A model generated the notes under the pieces. That model was given only the letters and a program-made list of their open reading frames with translations. It was not told the DNA's origin and did not search any database. A DNA stretch of 64,000 nt from Neofusicoccum parvum. Taxonomy: Eukaryota > Ascomycota > Dothideomycetes > Botryosphaeriales > Botryosphaeriaceae. The stretch covers positions 2,046,001 to 2,110,000 of the forward strand of contig CP087211.1 of assembly GCA_020912385.1 (NCBI GenBank). The letters are read 5' to 3'. Positions 55,881 through 64,000 of this stretch are shown piece by piece (position 1 is the first letter of the stretch; each line of letters starts with the position of its first letter). Position numbers and translations under genes: made by a program.

Positions 55881-56540
55881 CCTACTTATAAGAAAAGTAG
55901 AGTGACCTACCTTATACTTTAACTCTAATCTAAAGGTACGAAGATATCCTAACTAAAAAATATAAATATACTTTAAGATATATATTCTAATCTACTATAC
56001 TCTTCTAAATCTACTATAACGGAGTGCCTTCTACTACACGACTTTAGAGTCGTCGGGTAGGAGTTAGGTAACTAAAGGGTTTACCTTAAGAATAAGAGTG
56101 GGTAAGGATAAGTGAAGAGAGAAGTAGGATGTTTATATAAGAACTAGAATATACGTGATAAGACTTATTACTAGTAATAGGTAAGATTACTACTTTAAGT
56201 TAACTATAGAGGGTTAAGTGTCTAGCTAAGTAAGTGTACTTATATACTATAGGAAAGCTATAATAATCTAGATATATTCTATCTAGATCTGACCCTTATA
56301 GATCTAAGGGGGGTGGATTTATAAGGGTTAGTGTCAATCACACGTGCCCGCAATCACGTGCTTCATCTTTCGTTCAACAAAAGCTACACTAGCCTCAACA
56401 CTACCCCTTTGCTCCCCTTCTTACTATAGCCAAGGTTAATGAAAGAGCCACTGTGTTCTTTCAAACGCATAGTATATAGTTAGCTCAGATAGCCTTAATT
56501 TACAAGACAGCGGCGTCTTACTTTCTCGCACCGTTCGACA

Positions 56541-56551
56541 GTTATGAGCCC
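56541..56551 (+). other. Copia primer-binding site (half-tRNA type)
   Basis: GTTATGAGCCC immediately after the 5' LTR. It is complementary to the anticodon stem-loop of initiator tRNA-Met (GGGCUCAUAAC), the half-tRNA primer known for Copia-type elements. The tRNA match is from memory. Confidence 0.6.
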
Positions 56552-56706
56552 GGAAGCGCATACCACGCGCTAATAAGCACTCTTTCAAGCAAACCTTCTA
56601 CAACAAGTCTTTCTCTACTATAACTGCGATGAGCAAGCAGTTTTACTACTTACTTTTCCAAGTAACTACACGCAACAGCACGCGGTAGTTTACTTCAGCC
56701 CTTACC

Positions 56707-57490
56707 ATGGCAGAACTTCCAAAAAAGACCGTCATTTTATCCAAAGCATCAGATTGGGATAAATGGCTCTACTTGGTGCAAAGCCGCGCCAAAACAACAC
56801 GCATTTGGGACCTTGTGGATCCATCAAAGGCAATTAAGCCTACACAGCTTTCAGAACCACAATTCCCGGAACTGGCTGAACCAAGAGAAGGCCAAGCTAT
56901 TACCCCAGAGGCCTATGAGGCCTACAGGTCTCAGTCAGTACGATACCGAGACCTTTTTACACGATTCGAACGTCAAGAGAAGGCCCTTTAAGAGCCTACA
57001 ACCAAGACAAGTGGATTTCCCACTTTGCATGCACCAAAACAGACTTCACTTTCGTGTTCACCCACCCGAACAAATCAGACATCCTATACCTCATTCAATT
57101 CGTCATCAACATGATTTAAACACGCTATGAGAGGACTGTAGCGTTCTTTAGAACAGATGGAGAACGTACAATTGGATGGGAAGTCAAAGAATTCCTTAAA
57201 AGTAAAGGAATCACCTTGGAGACCTCCTCTCCAGGCACACCCGAGCAAAATGGACATGCTGAGCGCTCAGGGGGTGTACTCCTTACCAAAGCAAGAGCCC
57301 TACGTATTGGTGCAGTTATTCCTGAGTCCATTTGGCCAGAAATCATCAAGACAGCCGGTCCTATCATGCCACACAACAGGAAGATGGTCCAGGTCAGAGG
57401 ACTGTCCAAGACCAAGGGGGTGAATCAGATAATAGCTCTGATCACGTGCTACAGCAACCAACACAACAGCACTCAGATCACGCTCTAGAT
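56707..57490 (+). pseudogene. Copia gag start joined to an integrase fragment
   Basis: The gag-like N-terminus (MAELPKKTVILSKASDWDKW) is open for 94 codons and then stops. Further on, in other frames, come integrase core pieces (FRTDGERTIGWEVKEFL, SSPGTPEQNGHAERSGG, the conserved end of the catalytic core). The gag C-terminus, protease and integrase N-terminus are missing, so an internal deletion plus frameshifts inactivated this part. Confidence 0.75.
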
Positions 57491-59563
57491 CAACCCTCAG
57501 AGCAGCAAACAGACCAGTCAACCAAAGAAAATCAACAAATTCCCACTCCAGGCCCTTCAGAGCAAGAAAACGATTCAGATGGCCAACCGCATGAAATCCA
57601 GTCACCTAACCAAGAAGTGGAAGATAACACGTTCCGTCTTCCACGCCTTCTTCCCGTACAATACGACACCCCGCCTGCGCCTGGCGCAGCGCGAGGTAAT
57701 AGAGCACCAAGAGGGAACCTGATATCTGCAGAATTCAGCCAGGAAAACGTCGTTCAGGACCAACAGCACCAAGGAGGACCAAGACGCTCTACACGAAGAC
57801 AAGCGTACGCTTCAGTACTCACAGAGACGCAAGGAGGAACCAACGCATCATTCTACCATGCATTTACAGCAGCACTTAGCCTTCCAGGGCCCCAACCCAA
57901 TGAGAAAGCAAGGATTCACAGAGATCAACTTTCACCTGAGCCAAAGTCCTTCAAACAGATGCTCAAACACCCAGAAGCTCCAGGATTCCTTCAGGCATTG
58001 AAGTTTGAAATTCGCAGCCTCGTTGACTATAAAACCTGGAAACTGGTCAAGCGTCATGCTGCTACACAAGCCAACAAACGAGTTATTCCACTCACATGGG
58101 TATTCAAGTATAAATTCGACACTGAAGGATACCTTATCAAGCACAAGGCAAGACTCTGTGTTCGAGGAGACTTGCAAGTCACGGAACAAGACACCTACGC
58201 AGCTACATTAGCTGCCCGAACCTTTCGAAGCCTTACCGCAATTATGGCCGCTTTTGACCTTGAATCAAGACAATTAGACGCAGTCAATGCCTTTGTTAAC
58301 AGCCCGATTGACGAGGAAACTTACTGTGAGCTCCCAGAAGGAATGTACCTTCTCGAAGAATATCAGGGGCTTGAATCAGGTCTCATCCTTCAACTTCTAA
58401 GAGCTCTATACGGACTCAAGCAATCCCCTGCCCTTTGGAGCAATCATCTCTCAGCAACGCTTCAAGAACTTGGACTCTCACCTGTACCAGGAGTCAATTG
58501 CCTTTTCGCCAACGAGTTCATGCTCCTATTCTTCTATGTGGATGACATTGCAGTCATCTATGCTAAGCAGAATGAGCACAAAGTGGAGGAACTCCAACGC
58601 AAACTCCAGGACACTTATCAACTCCGCATTCTTGGTGAACTCGAATGGTTCCTAGCAATCAGGATCATTAGAGACAGACCTCAAAGAAAGCTTTGGCTTT
58701 GTCAGGATTCTTATATTGAGAAGATTGCAGCCAAGTTCAATATTCAAGGAAAGCTCCCACCAACGCCTCTTCCAGTTGAGGACCTCCAGGCCTCCCAGGA
58801 ACAGGCCTCAGCACAGGATATTCACACCTACCAACAGAAGATTGGGTCAATCAACTTTGCAGCAGTCGTCACGCGCCCAGACATTGCACAAGCAGCCTCA
58901 AAGCTTGCAGAATACCTGCAGAACCCCTCTCAAAGACATCAACAGCTGGCCACACGGGTAATTCAGTACCTCTCAGCAACCAAATATCTTGCAATTGAGT
59001 TCAATGCTCTACAGACGGAACCAAAGAACATCTTCCTAGCCTGCAGCGATGCCTCATTTGCAAACGACCTAGACACAAGAAGATCCGCCCAAGGCTACGT
59101 CTTTCAGCTCTTTGGTGGCCCTATTGACTGGAAAGCAAGCAAGCAAAAGACTGTCACTACCTCAAGCACTGAAGCCGAGTTTCTTTCCCTTTCAACCACA
59201 GCAAAGGAGCTTCTATGGTGGGAAAGACTCTTTCAGCATATACGCTTCAATCCAGATCATCACTTGTTCATACAATGTGATAACAGGCAAACAATACGCC
59301 TTCTTGACGAATCCACACCTAAGCTTACCACCAAGTTGCGCCATGTGGACATCCATCAGCACTGGCTACGCCAGGAGATTCAGAATAAGCGTATCAGGCT
59401 TCAGTGGACTCCTTCGGCTGAAATGGTAGCAGATGGCTTAACCAAGCCTCTTCCTCCTCAAAGATTCAAGCAATTTGTCAAGCAATTGAACCTTACAGAC
59501 ATCAGAGAGCTTATTCAGCCCTCAGGCATCACCGCCACCGACAATATTCCTGAAGAGAATTGA
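57332..59563 (+). CDS. Copia reverse transcriptase/RNase H polyprotein fragment
   Basis: 743 codons without a stop; the first ~120 codons are Gln-rich linker, and the ATG is not necessarily a natural start. Reverse transcriptase blocks: LTWVFKYKFDTEGYLIKHKARL, the DAVNAFVNSPIDEE segment and active-site FYVDDIAVIY near residue 405. RNase H at the C-terminus: ACSDASFAND, TVTTSSTEAEFLSLS and LRHVDIHQHWLRQE. The frame differs from the upstream integrase remnant, so the polyprotein is broken. The Copia LTR at the 3' side carries the LINE insertion. Confidence 0.85.
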   Translation: MARNHQDSRSYHATQQEDGPGQRTVQDQGGESDNSSDHVLQQPTQQHSDHALDQPSEQQTDQSTKENQQIPTPGPSEQENDSDGQPHEIQSPNQEVEDNTFRLPRLLPVQYDTPPAPGAARGNRAPRGNLISAEFSQENVVQDQQHQGGPRRSTRRQAYASVLTETQGGTNASFYHAFTAALSLPGPQPNEKARIHRDQLSPEPKSFKQMLKHPEAPGFLQALKFEIRSLVDYKTWKLVKRHAATQANKRVIPLTWVFKYKFDTEGYLIKHKARLCVRGDLQVTEQDTYAATLAARTFRSLTAIMAAFDLESRQLDAVNAFVNSPIDEETYCELPEGMYLLEEYQGLESGLILQLLRALYGLKQSPALWSNHLSATLQELGLSPVPGVNCLFANEFMLLFFYVDDIAVIYAKQNEHKVEELQRKLQDTYQLRILGELEWFLAIRIIRDRPQRKLWLCQDSYIEKIAAKFNIQGKLPPTPLPVEDLQASQEQASAQDIHTYQQKIGSINFAAVVTRPDIAQAASKLAEYLQNPSQRHQQLATRVIQYLSATKYLAIEFNALQTEPKNIFLACSDASFANDLDTRRSAQGYVFQLFGGPIDWKASKQKTVTTSSTEAEFLSLSTTAKELLWWERLFQHIRFNPDHHLFIQCDNRQTIRLLDESTPKLTTKLRHVDIHQHWLRQEIQNKRIRLQWTPSAEMVADGLTKPLPPQRFKQFVKQLNLTDIRELIQPSGITATDNIPEEN

Positions 59564-59803
59564 ACTCGAGCAATACTCCCTAAATTGGACCCTTTCCTTG
59601 CGCATTTCCTTCCCACTAAATCTACAGCAAAAAGTACACAAGTCAGCATATCAGTTCAGCCCTATTACCAGCAACTTCTTCTGTCAGAACAAGCACCGGA
59701 CTGCTTATTCTGAAGGGGGTGTGTCAACCACACGTGCCCGCAATCACGTGCTTCATCTTTCGTTCAACAAAAGCTACACTAGCCTCAACACTACCCCTTT
59801 GCT

Positions 59804-60501
59804 GGCAAAGGGCGAGTCAAGAAATTATCAGAGCTATCCTCTACCTCCTTCGCCAGATTCGGCAGAACAACGGACCGCCGGTTGAGTTCAGGTGGGTACC
59901 AGCGCACCAGGGTATCGCAGGAAACGAAAGGGCAAATCAACTGGCACTGCAAGCTACAGCAAGTACCCAAGAGCCCCCGCATAGTGTAGTACTACGGTCC
60001 CTAGCGCTTTCAAAATGCAAAGCCGCAACTATGAAGAAGTGGACGGAATCCTTTAAGACCGCTAAAGGAGGTGAGGCCTCCCGTAAGCTCGACCAGGCAC
60101 TCGCTCAGTTTCATACGAAACGGCTTTACAATCAGCTTAGCTACAAAGAGGCTTCTGTAATCGCCCAGCTTCGAACCTCTAAGGCAAATCTCAACGAACC
60201 ACTATATAAGATTAGGTGTGCGCAGTCAGCAGCGTGCGCCTGTGGAGCAGAAAAAGAGACAGTCAAGCATTTCCTTCTCGAGTGCCCGCGCTGGCTGGAT
60301 CTTCGGGTAGAGCTACAGAACGGGCTTGGAGATAGGTTCGGTGACCTTGCGTATATGTTAGGAGGCTGGTCAGGAACAAAACTACCGAATGGGAAATACA
60401 AGGACGGACCTCCGGACAAGTGGCGGGCGGACCCGCGTACGATCAAAGCAACGGCAGCTTTCGCTTTGGCTACCGGAAGGCTTAACACAACTAGGGATTA
60501 G
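59804..60501 (+). pseudogene. LINE ORF2 C-terminal fragment (RNase H end and Cys-His motif)
   Basis: Open to TAG at 60501. RNase H end: VEFRWVPAHQGIAGNERANQ. C-terminal Cys-His motif: CACGAEKETVKHFLLECPRW. The 5' end is cut by incomplete reverse transcription, so there is no native start. The open frame upstream of 59804 is Copia LTR sequence. Confidence 0.85.
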
Positions 60502-60873
60502 GAGACTGCGACGGCTACTCACTCCTCTATCCTTCTACCAGTTAGTTGTCACGCTGATATAGGGACTGACAACGCTCGGGAACTAGTCTCGACGAGGCCT
60601 GGCATGAAGGACTAAAGCAGTCAACCCCTCCTACCTCCCCTTAACATTCAGCAGTCTTAGCTTCATCAGTTTTACCTTTCCTCCCTTTCCTTTCTTTCTT
60701 TTCTGTTCTTCCTGTCTTACGCTCGTTTCAAGAAGGGTAGCGACTTCAATAATGTGTGGGCCTTGGATGAACCGGGATCCCAATGTAGCTTAAAGCAGAT
60801 TTAGCGATATTGTCCCTATGGCCCGCGGAGGCCGACGGGGTGTATGAATACTACTACTACTACTACTACTACT
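59804..60873 (+). mobile_element. 5'-truncated Tad-like LINE (RNase H family) in the Copia 3' LTR
   Basis: It is flanked by a perfect 14-bp duplication ACTACCCCTTTGCT (59790-59803 and 60874-60887). It keeps only the ORF2 C-terminus and 3' UTR, ending GGGGTGTATGAA and a (TAC)n tail. It belongs to the same family as the LINE at 40595-46168 but is little RIP-altered. Confidence 0.92.
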
Positions 60874-61116
60874 ACTACCCCTTTGCTCCCCTTCTTACTA
60901 TAGCCAAGGTTAATGAAAGAGCCACTGTGTTCTTTCAAACGCATAGTATATAGTTAGCTCAGATAGCCTTAATTTACAAGACAGCGGCGTCTTACTTTCT
61001 CGCACCGTTCGACAGTTAGATATTGAGATATCCAGCGTGGAGCGTATATGGCTTTTAGGTATATACGTTCTTCTTCGCCCTGTGTTTACCTACTAGTCGT
61101 TCCCTTGTCTTCTATA

Positions 61117-63360
61117 TTTTATTTATTTATTTATTTTATTTATTTGTGTTTAACGTCCGTGTAGAGTCTAAGACTATTACAGACAGGACTACGTCCGTTC
61201 TATATAAGGGGCTAGGTACATTTCAATTTTCCAAGATGAACGAGGCTCCAACCGGAGGGATAACCAATATACTAGGGAAGAAAGGGGTTTTATAGAAGAG
61301 GTATTATAGGAAGTATTAGGAGATTACATAGGAGAGGAGTAGAAGTACGTGTTTATAGTGTCTCGCCAGACGGGTTATCTAGATACCACTTCCGGGTAGA
61401 TATCCTTGTTTTCGCTAGGAATTCTAGGGTTTTAGATATTCCTATCGGGGCGTCTAGTAGGTTTACTAGGTCTGGATTACTATTATTTAGTTGCCGTTTA
61501 AGTTCCTCCCGAGGGAGGTAATATTCGCGGCATCTAAGTAATAGGTGGCGTGGCGTTTGAATCGAGTTACCTGAACACTTACACCGCTCGTTATCTGCTC
61601 GGTTAAAGCGGTATAAATAGGACTTAAAGTAGCCGTGTCCTAACTTTAGTTGGATAAAGGCTGAGGCAATTTCCCGCTCTATAGGGGGGATATTAATCCT
61701 CTTACTTATTTTCCAGCTAAAAGTGTTTATATAGCTAGAGGGTTTCGAGTTCTCCTTGACTTTTAATATCCTCTCTTCCCACCGTTGTTTAATACTAAGT
61801 CTAATTTGCATACGATAGTACGCTAGACTAGTAGTACTATTCTTAGGTGGGAGTTTAGAGGCATATTTAGCTAGGGAATCTACTAGTTCATTGCCATAGA
61901 TATTCTCGTGGCCGGGCGCCCACTCTAGGGTAATAGTATTCCCCTTTTCCCTTAACTTATTAGCGGCTAGTATAGCCCTATTAAGTTGTTCTTGTCCGGG
62001 TTCTCCGGTAAGGGAATTAAGCCTTAAGAGTGCGGCTTGGTTATCCGTATATACTCTTATATCTTTAGAATAGTGTCGGATTTGGTGATGAGGAGTTGTG
62101 AGGTCAGAAAGAGAGTAGATTCTGCCTGTCTCTTGAAGGACAGGTGAGTAGGTCTGCTTTATATACATGAATGAGAGCATAGCATAACCGAGGATAATCG
62201 TTATCCGCGAGTGAGTGCTAATGAGGGGTTGGGCATCAATGAGAGGAGTTTCCATGTTTCCGTGAATGATAGAAGATTCGAGATGAACGACATACCTAAG
62301 GAAGCAAGGCAGTAAAGTCTGACAAATAGTAGTCTTTTTTAACGGCGAGTTCTAGGGCGTTGGTTATTCCCTCTAGCTCCCCATTATAGACTAGTTGTTG
62401 AGAACCTAGGTTCTTAACGACTGGTTGAAATTCTTCAAGATTTTGACCGTTTTTTAGTACTAGGGCTCCTACGCCTACCCCTTTTCCTTTCGGGTTAACG
62501 GAGGCGTCGGAGTAGCTAGTAACTAAATTAGGGGGGGGATCTAGATGTAGTTTAACGTGGTTCAGTGCCTCGTTTACTTTATCTAGCTTACTAATCTTAA
62601 CCGTATAGGGGAGGCTATCCCACGGCTTATACTTAAAGGATTCTACCCGTTCTAGCTCCGTAGGAGCTATACTAGTAATAGCTTGCTTTATCCTTTCTAG
62701 TTGCGTATAGGTGCCTCCCTCTAGGTCTTCTAGATTAATACTCTCGAGTCTTCTCTTAACGGGGTGGTCCGTCGAGAGGAGTTCCATCCTATATACGTAG
62801 TTTAATAAACTAGTATCTAGACGGAGGTCGGGTGGGATTAACGCGCTTTCTAGTTCTAGAGGAATGATTGGAGAGGTTTTAAAGGCACCTAGAATCTTAC
62901 GGGTAGCTAGATTCTGAAGGACTTGCATTTGCCTTTTAATTCGACTCTGGTTTTTCCAATAGACTTGGCTACCGTAGTCTCCGGCGGTAGTTACGCAGGC
63001 TAAGTATAGTTGCCGAATAGCGTGTGGGGAGAGTCCCCGCTCTATATTAGCCAGCCTAGATAGGCGTAAGAAGGCGGATCGAGCTTGACTTATTCTAATA
63101 GAGGTATGCTCTTTAAAAGTAAGTCCGGGATCAAAGTAGATTCCTAGCTAGCGGACTAGAGGCTTAGGTTCTACCTTATTACCGTCGGGTAATAATAAAG
63201 GGAACTTCTTAGTCTCTTTCGAATTCGAGAAGTGTATTAACTCGGTCTTTTTTAGGTCGAATTCTACCGCGTTTAAGGCGCCTAGTTCGTAGAGTTTAGC
63301 GGACTCCCTTTCTAGTATCTTAATATTCTTTTTCCAGCTAGTAGAACTAGTAGATAGAGA
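61117..63360 (-). mobile_element. 5'-truncated LINE (third family) with reverse transcriptase end and RNase H
   Basis: Minus strand. The 3' tail is (AAAT)n (61117 to about 61150) next to the motif CGGACGTTAAACAC. Coding relics: a reverse transcriptase end from about 63350 (ending before 62296) and RNase H at 62255-61353. An in-frame TAG is seen near 63150 where Trp is expected. The 5' side is cut off by the LTR at 63361. Confidence 0.8.
61353..63350 (-). pseudogene. LINE ORF2 relic (RT thumb, RNase H, Cys-His)
   Basis: Two main open stretches, 62928-62296 and 62255-61353, separated by a stop and frame change. RT-thumb/tether-type sequence: QVLQNLATRKILGAFKTSP. RNase H: SYSDASVNPKGKGVG, then VYTDNQAALLRLNS and LEWAPGHENIYGNELVDSLA. 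Cys-His motif: CKCSGNSIQTPRHLLLRC. Distinct in sequence from the LINEs at 11 and 40 kb. Confidence 0.8.
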
Positions 63361-63432
63361 TGTAACGGCGGGCCTCTGCCTCTAAGGATCAAACACCAAA
63401 GAGGGTGGTAAGCCGTGTAGGGTTTACCTTGA
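63361..63432 (-). repeat. fragment of LTR family 1
   Basis: TGTAACGGCGGGCCTCTGCC through GGGTTTACCTT: the reverse complement of the last ~72 bp of the family 1 LTR. It is cut at 63433 by another LINE tail that begins (TCAA)n on the minus strand. Confidence 0.85.
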
Positions 63433-64000
63433 TTGATTGATTGATTGATTGCTATTTAACGTCCGGCGGGTCCACGCGTGGGTTGGCGGTATGCCTATCA
63501 CCGTGTGCCCTTAGGCCTCCCATGGGGCATAGGACGTGCCACTCTACCTACAGTCTACGCTAAGGGGTGACATATCTGGGACGTCGCGTCTCTGTAGGCT
63601 GGATATCGCAGTAAGGCGTTCTCTACCTCCTGCTCGGCTTTAGGGTGTGAAGGAGTGTTTGGGCCTCTATGGGCGACTATACATAGGAAAGAAAGAGAGA
63701 TAAAATATGAAAGAGGGAGTCAATTTAGATATGGTGGTGATGGTCTGAAGAGACTAGGTTGACAGTGTGTCTGCCTGCTGGTTCCGGGCGCTAATATCTG
63801 TAAAGAAGCGAGATTCTTCTACGAACTTTGCGAAGAGGATAGCCCCTTTTGGCGTGGCTAGAGTCATAGGGATAATATCCCTCGGCTTGCCTCGAAGGCA
63901 GTTTGTTCGTTTACGGGCGTGTCTACAGAATGCAAAGTGTATCGTTGTTTTTGGCCGCCCACAGCGGCAGAGGTTATCTTGTTCAGTGTGGCGGAAACGT
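63433..64000 (-). mobile_element. 3' part of a further LINE, running off the right edge
   Basis: Minus strand. A (TCAA)n tail at the LTR1 junction is preceded by a ~300-bp 3' UTR. ACGTTAAATAGC next to the tail resembles the 3' end of the LINE at 61117. The coding C-terminus ends at 63754-63756. Confidence 0.75.
63754..64000 (-). CDS. LINE ORF2 C-terminus (partial)
   Basis: Open from the window edge to TAG at 63754-63756, about 81 codons. It carries a Cys-His motif CRCGRPKTTIHFAFC followed by a basic stretch and ends QQADTLST. The match to LINE C-terminal zinc motifs (C-x-C-x(7-8)-H-x(3-4)-C) is the basis of the call. Confidence 0.6.
   Translation of the reverse strand, partial: RFRHTEQDNLCRCGRPKTTIHFAFCRHARKRTNCLRGKPRDIIPMTLATPKGAILFAKFVEESRFFTDISARNQQADTLST

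Larger units (their letters stand above)
56332..61014 (+). mobile_element. Copia (Ty1-type) retrotransposon, internally deleted, with LINE inserted in its 3' LTR
   Basis: A perfect GTTAG duplication flanks the element (56327-56331 and 61015-61019). The 5' LTR is 56332-56540 (209 bp). The 3' LTR starts at 59722 after the purine tract GAAGGGGG, is interrupted at 59804-60873, and ends at 61014. Internal sequence holds a short gag start, then a large deletion into integrase, then intact reverse transcriptase/RNase H. Subtracting the LINE leaves about 3.6 kb, shorter than autonomous Copia elements, so it is a non-autonomous derivative. Confidence 0.92.
56015..61116 (-). repeat. LTR family 2 copy interrupted by the Copia element
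   Basis: 56015-56331 and 61015-61116 are the two parts of one RIP-altered family 2 LTR in minus orientation. The left part begins TATAACGGAGTGCC (decayed TGTAACGG). The right part continues ATATTGAGATATCC through CCCTTGTCTTCTATA. The last ~30 bp of the LTR are missing because a LINE 3' tail begins at 61117. Confidence 0.75.

Noticed and set aside
59719..59803. N-terminal 28 codons of the ORF ending at 60501
   Set aside because: These bases are Copia 3' LTR; the LINE fragment begins at 59804 after its target duplication.
1..64000. CRISPR arrays, operons, rRNA or tRNA genes
   Set aside because: The content is fungal; repeats are LTRs, LINE tails and microsatellites, not regularly spaced arrays. 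I saw no tRNA or rRNA signature, only a tRNA-complementary primer site.

Overview
The window is a filamentous ascomycete (Pezizomycotina) nuclear segment. The genes carry short GT-AG introns of about 45-70 bp. The protein families are fungal: an iterative type I PKS, a PDR-type ABC transporter, a Zn2Cys6 regulator and DUF7580/ZZ-type proteins. The repeats are fungal LTR, Tad-like LINE and Fot1/Pogo elements, many of them degraded to TAG-rich, AT-rich relics in the manner of repeat-induced point mutation (RIP, CpA to TpA). The genus cannot be fixed from the sequence.

Layout. 1-5.4 kb: a divergent gene pair, a multi-zinc-finger/DEP/ZZ protein running off the left edge and a DUF7580-like protein. 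6.6-46.4 kb: a 6-methylsalicylic-acid-type polyketide cluster in advanced decay. Its intact-looking members are the PKS (21.66-27.16 kb), a cupin protein (35.8-36.8 kb) and a P450 (37.6-39.4 kb). Its broken members are a PDR ABC transporter (6.57-17.7 kb), a second cupin gene (17.9-21.1 kb) and a 6-MSA-decarboxylase-like amidohydrolase (39.5-46.4 kb). Each broken gene is interrupted by nested transposons whose target-site duplications (TSDs) can still be read, and each also carries TAG stops and/or frameshifts. 47-55.6 kb: an extended SDR reductase, a Zn2Cys6 regulator and a Gfo/Idh/MocA dehydrogenase, all apparently intact. 55.7-64 kb: a repeat graveyard with a deleted Copia element, three 5'-truncated LINEs and LTR fragments.

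How the genes fit together. The PKS should make 6-methylsalicylic acid, the amidohydrolase would decarboxylate it to m-cresol, the P450 would hydroxylate the ring or methyl group, and the ABC pump would export product. The gene set resembles part of the patulin/yanuthone type of cluster, but several patulin genes are absent and three of the six recognisable members are broken. The locus may now yield only 6-MSA or a shunt product, or nothing.

The most striking feature is structural. Two near-identical LINEs in inverted orientation (11.1-16.2 and 27.7-32.8 kb) and split copies of one LTR family flank the PKS segment. Their TSDs are exchanged pairwise between the two sides. This is the signature of two reciprocal inversions of the PKS segment, one by LTR x LTR and one by LINE x LINE recombination.
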